NCBI RefSeq assembly: GCF_014202315.1
Contig: NZ_JACHGN010000016.1
Location: forward strand, 62,001-126,000
Direction of reading: 5' to 3'
DNA: 64,000 nucleotides
DNA from: Thermocatellispora tengchongensis
GTDB taxonomy: Bacteria > Actinomycetota > Actinomycetes > Streptosporangiales > Streptosporangiaceae
In this document: positions 61,018 to 64,000 of the stretch, piece by piece
Layout: the number at the start of each line of letters is the position of its first letter
Numbering within the stretch: position 1 is the first letter of the stretch
Made by a program: the position numbers and the translations under genes
The notes under the pieces: generated by a model
Databases searched by the model: none
Seen by the model: only the letters and a program-made list of their open reading frames with translations
Told to the model about the DNA's origin: nothing

Positions 61018-61416
61018 CCTGCTGGAGCGCTGGTCCTGCGGCCGGGTGGTGCTGCTGGGGGACGCCGGCCAGTGCGCGGCGCCGCTCTCGGCCGCGGCGC
61101 GTCCCAGGCGCTGATCGGCGCCTACATCCTGGCCGGCGAGCCGGCCGTCGCCGGCGGCGACCACACGGCGGCGTTCGCCGCCTACGAGGCGGCGATGCGC
61201 GGCTTCGCCGCCGAGCATCAGCAGATGGGCCGCGAAGGGGCCGACCGGTTCTTCATGGGCATGCCCCCGCAGGAGGCGCTGGACACGGCCCGCGCGCGCA
61301 TCGTCAGGCTGAGGGACTACGCTCCCGGCTTCGCCGCCGCAGCGGACGCGCACCGGTACCGGCCGCCGCTGCTCCGGCTCGCCGCCGGCCCCGCTCGCCG
61401 GCGTCCACCCGGCTGA
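61018..61416 (+). pseudogene. C-terminal fragment of a flavin monooxygenase, frameshifted
   Basis: GRVVLLGDAGQCAAPLS is the second FAD-binding motif (GDAxHxxxP type); one base further on the frame must shift (near 61086) to continue GRGASQALIGAYILAGEPAV and the rest to 61416. The N-terminal 60-70% of the enzyme, with the first FAD motif, is missing. It lies between two divergent copies of the conserved promoter block. Confidence 0.7.
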
Positions 61417-61448
61417 CCGGCCGTCGCGCGCCTGCCGCCGGCCACGCC

Positions 61449-61495
61449 GGTGTCGTGTCAGCGGCCTCGTCAGGACGGCGACGGCCCGATATCAG
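61449..61495 (+). promoter_or_regulatory. conserved ECF-like promoter block, copy B
   Basis: TGTCAGC (61456-61462), 16 bases, CGAC (61479-61482), then CCCGATATCAG. It precedes the serine hydrolase at 61643 and paralogue B. Confidence 0.6.
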
Positions 61496-61642
61496 AGCGG
61501 CCGGCGATGGTTGAGGCCATGAGCGGTTCGGCGATCACGGCCCCGGGCTTGCGAACCGGGGCCACGCCGAAGTCACCCCGTCCCTCGTGCGCCGCACAGG
61601 GACGGGTCTCGGAAGATCGAAAATTTCCCGGCAAGGAGATTC

Positions 61643-62875
61643 ATGATGGGAACCGGCAACAGCGGCTTGTCCGAAGCGGGGCTGCGCAGGCTGCGCGGGC
61701 TGCTGGAGCGGCATGTCGAATCGGGGAGGATTCCCGGCCTCGTCGCCCTGGTCGGCCGGGGCGAGGAGACGCACGTCGAAGTGATCGGGACGATGCGCCA
61801 CGACGGGGGCGCGCCGATGCGCCGCGACACGATCTTCCGCATGGCATCGACGTCCAAGCCGGTGTCGATCGCCGCGGCGATGGTCCTGCTGGATGAGTGC
61901 CGGCTGCGGCTGGACGACCCGGTGGACCCGTGGCTGCCCGAACTGGCCGACCGGCGGGTGCTGAAGCGGATCGACGGCCCGCTGGACGACACCGTGCCGG
62001 CGCGGCGGCCGATCACCGTGCGGGACGTGCTGACCTCCACGTTCGGGCTCGGCATGGACATGACGTCGCTGGGCACGCCGATCATGAACGCGGTCTTCGA
62101 GCAGGGGCTCACGCCCAACCTGCCGGTGCCGATGCCCGAGCCGGACGAGTGGATGCGCCGCCTGGGCGCGCTTCCGCTGATGCACCAGCCCGGAGAGCAC
62201 TGGCAGTACCAGATCAGCAGCGATCTGGTCGGCGTGCTGGTGGCCAGGGTCACGGGCCAGTCGTTCGAGGAGGTCCTGCGCGAACGCGTCTTCGAGCCGC
62301 TGGGGATGAAGGACACCGCCTTCCACGTGCCCGACGACAAGATCGACCGGCTGCCGACCCTCTACGCCCCCGACCCGCAGACCGGAGAGTTCCTCGTGTG
62401 GGACGAGGCCAAGGGCGGACGGTGGAACCGGCCCCCGGCCTTCCAGGGCGGCGGCGGCGGGCTGGTCTCCACCGCCGACGACTACCACGCCTATTTCCGG
62501 ATGCTGCTGAACAGCGGGACGTACAAGGGGCGGCGGGTCCTGTCCCGGCCCGCGGTGGAGCTGATGACCACCAACCGCCTCACCCCCGAGCAGACCGCGG
62601 CCCGCACCGCCATGGCCGTCAACAACGTCCACATCTCCCACGGCCAGGGGCAGCACGGCGGCTGGGGCTTCGGGATGGCGGTGCGCACCTACCGCGGCGA
62701 CTACTCGCCCGTCGGCCAGTTCGGCTGGGACGGCGGAAGCGGCTGCGCGACCTACGCCGACCCGGCCAACCAGCTCATCGGAATCCTGCTCACCCAGGTC
62801 GGGGCGTCCACGCCGGATTCGATGCGGCTCATCCACGACTTCTGGACCACGCTCTACCAGGCGATCGACGACTGA
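61643..62875 (+). CDS. serine hydrolase (beta-lactamase / esterase EstB-like)
   Basis: 410 residues. SxxK in TIFRMASTSKPVSIAAAMV (STSK, ~residue 72), Tyr motif in EHWQYQISSDLVGVLVARV (YQI), and a late GQHGGWGFGMAVRTY. No signal peptide, so a cytoplasmic esterase or transesterase is more likely than a cell-wall enzyme. AAGGAG precedes ATG 61643. It follows promoter block B and is ended by a strong terminator hairpin before the 135-residue protein gene. Confidence 0.92.
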   Translation: MMGTGNSGLSEAGLRRLRGLLERHVESGRIPGLVALVGRGEETHVEVIGTMRHDGGAPMRRDTIFRMASTSKPVSIAAAMVLLDECRLRLDDPVDPWLPELADRRVLKRIDGPLDDTVPARRPITVRDVLTSTFGLGMDMTSLGTPIMNAVFEQGLTPNLPVPMPEPDEWMRRLGALPLMHQPGEHWQYQISSDLVGVLVARVTGQSFEEVLRERVFEPLGMKDTAFHVPDDKIDRLPTLYAPDPQTGEFLVWDEAKGGRWNRPPAFQGGGGGLVSTADDYHAYFRMLLNSGTYKGRRVLSRPAVELMTTNRLTPEQTAARTAMAVNNVHISHGQGQHGGWGFGMAVRTYRGDYSPVGQFGWDGGSGCATYADPANQLIGILLTQVGASTPDSMRLIHDFWTTLYQAIDD

Positions 62876-62956
62876 CGCCGCCCGCCGGGAACCACGCCGC
62901 CCCAAGCGCCGGCGTCCCGGCGAGGCCGGGGCTCGGCCCTGCCCGCCGCCTGAGGC

Positions 62957-62997
62957 CCGGGGTCGCCCGAGGGTGCGATACCCTCGGGCGACCCCGG
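62957..62997 (+). terminator. 18-bp perfect hairpin terminator
   Basis: Arms CCGGGGTCGCCCGAGGGT (62957-62974) and its complement (62980-62997) around GCGAT, 80 bases after the serine hydrolase stop and 44 bases before paralogue B. It should stop most transcripts from the hydrolase, or act as an attenuator for the gene behind it. Confidence 0.75.
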
Positions 62998-63040
62998 AGC
63001 CGCCATCGCATTCCGTAACGTTTCCAAGGAGCACACCAGC

Positions 63041-63448
63041 ATGTCCATCACCCTCACCGACCAGGACAAGTCCACCCTGCGCACCGCCGCGTACGGCGCC
63101 GTGTCGCTGATGTCCGCCGCCGGTGCCGGCGGCTCGGCGCACAAGGCCGCCACCGGCGGCTCCATCGCCCTGGCCTCCGCCACCGGCCTGGTCGGGCACG
63201 TGCTCGCCGAAAAGCGCCGGGACATCGACCTGCACGGCAGGTCCGTGGCCGCGCTCGCCGACCATGTGCTGCCGGCGCTGACCGCGTCCATGAGCCTGCT
63301 CAAGCGGCAGGCTCCGGCCGAGGCCGGCAATTTCCGCCGCACCGTCCTCGTCGCCGTCGAAGCGGCCACCCGGGCCCAGAAGGGCGACCCCGGCCCCACC
63401 ATGGCGGAGATGGCCCGCAAGATCACCGTGGCCCTGGACGCCGCTTAG
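63041..63448 (+). CDS. conserved 135-residue protein of unknown function, paralogue B
   Basis: 135 residues with TLRTAAYGAVSLMSAAGAGG, SATGLVGHVLA, VLPALTASMSLLKRQAPAEA, GNFRRTVLVAVEAATR and RKITVALDA, closest to copy C in its second half. No domain, signal peptide or membrane helix. RBS CAAGGAG precedes the ATG. It follows a serine hydrolase and is followed by another (broken) one, so the family keeps company with hydrolases. Confidence 0.88.
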   Translation: MSITLTDQDKSTLRTAAYGAVSLMSAAGAGGSAHKAATGGSIALASATGLVGHVLAEKRRDIDLHGRSVAALADHVLPALTASMSLLKRQAPAEAGNFRRTVLVAVEAATRAQKGDPGPTMAEMARKITVALDAA

Positions 63449-63451
63449 GCC

Positions 63452-64000
63452 GTGCCCGCGACGCCCATCGCGGACAGCGGGGCCGCCGCCGGGCAGGACC
63501 GCCTGGAGCTGCGGAAGGCCATCGAGGAGATCGTCTAATCCGGTTTCGTCGGGGTGTCGCTGCGGGTGCACGACGAGCGGGGCGAGTGGGCGGGCAGCGC
63601 GGGGGCGCGCGAGCTGGGCCACAGCGGCGAGCCGCCGATCGACGGGCATGTGCGGATCGGCAGCAACACCAAGACCTTCATCGCCACCGTGGTGCTGCGA
63701 CTGGTGGCCGAGGGCAGGGTGGGGCTGGACACCCCGGTGGATGACCACCTGCCGGAGTTCGGGCTGGACCGGCGGATCACGGTGCGGATGCTGTTGGAGC
63801 ACACCAGCGGGGTGCTCGACTTCACCGGCGAGTACTTCGAGGACGGCACGTTCGCGCCGGGGATCCCCGCCACCACGGCGGGCAGGGAGTGGGTGGACAA
63901 GTCGACGTCACCCGGCACAACCCGTCCTGGATCTCCAGCGGCGGTGACATGATCTCGGTCACCCGGGACCTGCACACCTTCATCGCCGCGCTGCTGGGCG
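63452..64000 (+). pseudogene. D-Ala-D-Ala carboxypeptidase-like serine hydrolase with stop and internal deletion (runs off window)
   Basis: GTG 63452 opens a frame with LELRKAIEEIV, then TAA at 63536-63538, then in the same frame GFVGVSLRVHDERGEWAGSA, the start of an R61-type DD-peptidase. The SxxK motif is intact (VRIGSNTKTFIATVVLRLVA, SNTK). At about 63900 GREWVDK jumps, in another frame, to VDVTRHNPSWISSGGDMISV. About 115 residues, including the YxN motif, are missing. So one nonsense change and one internal deletion inactivate it. Confidence 0.8.

Noticed and set aside
1-64000. tRNA, rRNA, riboswitch and prophage signals
   Set aside because: None of the conserved cores was seen on reading both strands; no phage structural genes are present.

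Overview
The window is high-GC DNA with frequent GTG starts, SARP, ECF, LacI, XRE-MmyB and MocR-type regulators, leaderless-type promoters and Tn3-family transposons of the kind found in actinomycetes. This points to a filamentous actinobacterium; the gene mix would suit Streptosporangiales or relatives, which is inference only. No rRNA, tRNA or CRISPR array was seen. The high density of broken genes, transposon fragments and small detoxification enzymes suggests an accessory chromosome-arm region.

Layout. 1-9.8 kb: a sugar-scavenging block on the minus strand (serine hydrolase, GH3 beta-glucosidase with a frameshift, two collapsed genes, GH78 rhamnosidase; further on a LacI repressor and a 5'-truncated GH1). 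It is interrupted by a GAF-LuxR regulator divergent from an acyl-CoA synthetase. 9.8-16 kb: an ECF42-like sigma factor with its DGPF partner and a RibD-type reductase, a VOC protein, SDR, XRE, MarR and a metallo-hydrolase. 16.4-18.5 kb: fragments (quinone reductase tail, AraC tail, Tn3 transposase with its middle missing). 18.6-22.9 kb: an antibiotic-inactivation-like block (flavin monooxygenase, erythromycin esterase, Vat-like acetyltransferase with a candidate leader peptide, VOC), then a LysR regulator.

24.4-29.1 kb: a Tn3-family transposon with both 38-bp inverted repeats, tnpA, a res-like site, tnpR and small cargo. 29.2-33.7 kb: heavily decayed DNA (acyl-CoA dehydrogenase, resolvase, transposase, Lrp and AzlCD fragments) around an intact zinc-ribbon/coiled-coil gene with a striking AT-rich operator-like repeat. 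33.8-35.4 kb: a hydrolase and the first of three paralogous ~135-residue proteins of unknown function.

35.5-57.9 kb: mostly intact accessory genes: a membrane-anchored serine hydrolase beside a two-component system, a TetX-like monooxygenase with TetR, several VOC proteins, a small HTH/membrane-protein module with twin operators, an aldo/keto reductase beside a MocR regulator, a carboxylesterase with TetR, NUDIX, a SARP regulator, alpha/beta hydrolases, a polyprenol-phosphate mannosyltransferase-like GT2 and PadR. 58-64 kb: a second sigma/DGPF module, ArsR, the other two ~135-residue paralogues, a serine hydrolase and a broken serine hydrolase at the window edge.

Two themes tie the window together. 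First, many genes have lost their middle or their start while both flanks remain. Second, several promoters share an ECF-like pattern (TGTC at -35, about 17 bases, CGNC at -10): TGTCGG versions sit in front of both sigma/DGPF operons, and TGTCAGC versions sit in a nearly identical block in front of the three modules that carry the ~135-residue proteins. That second set is the best candidate here for an undescribed regulon or system.
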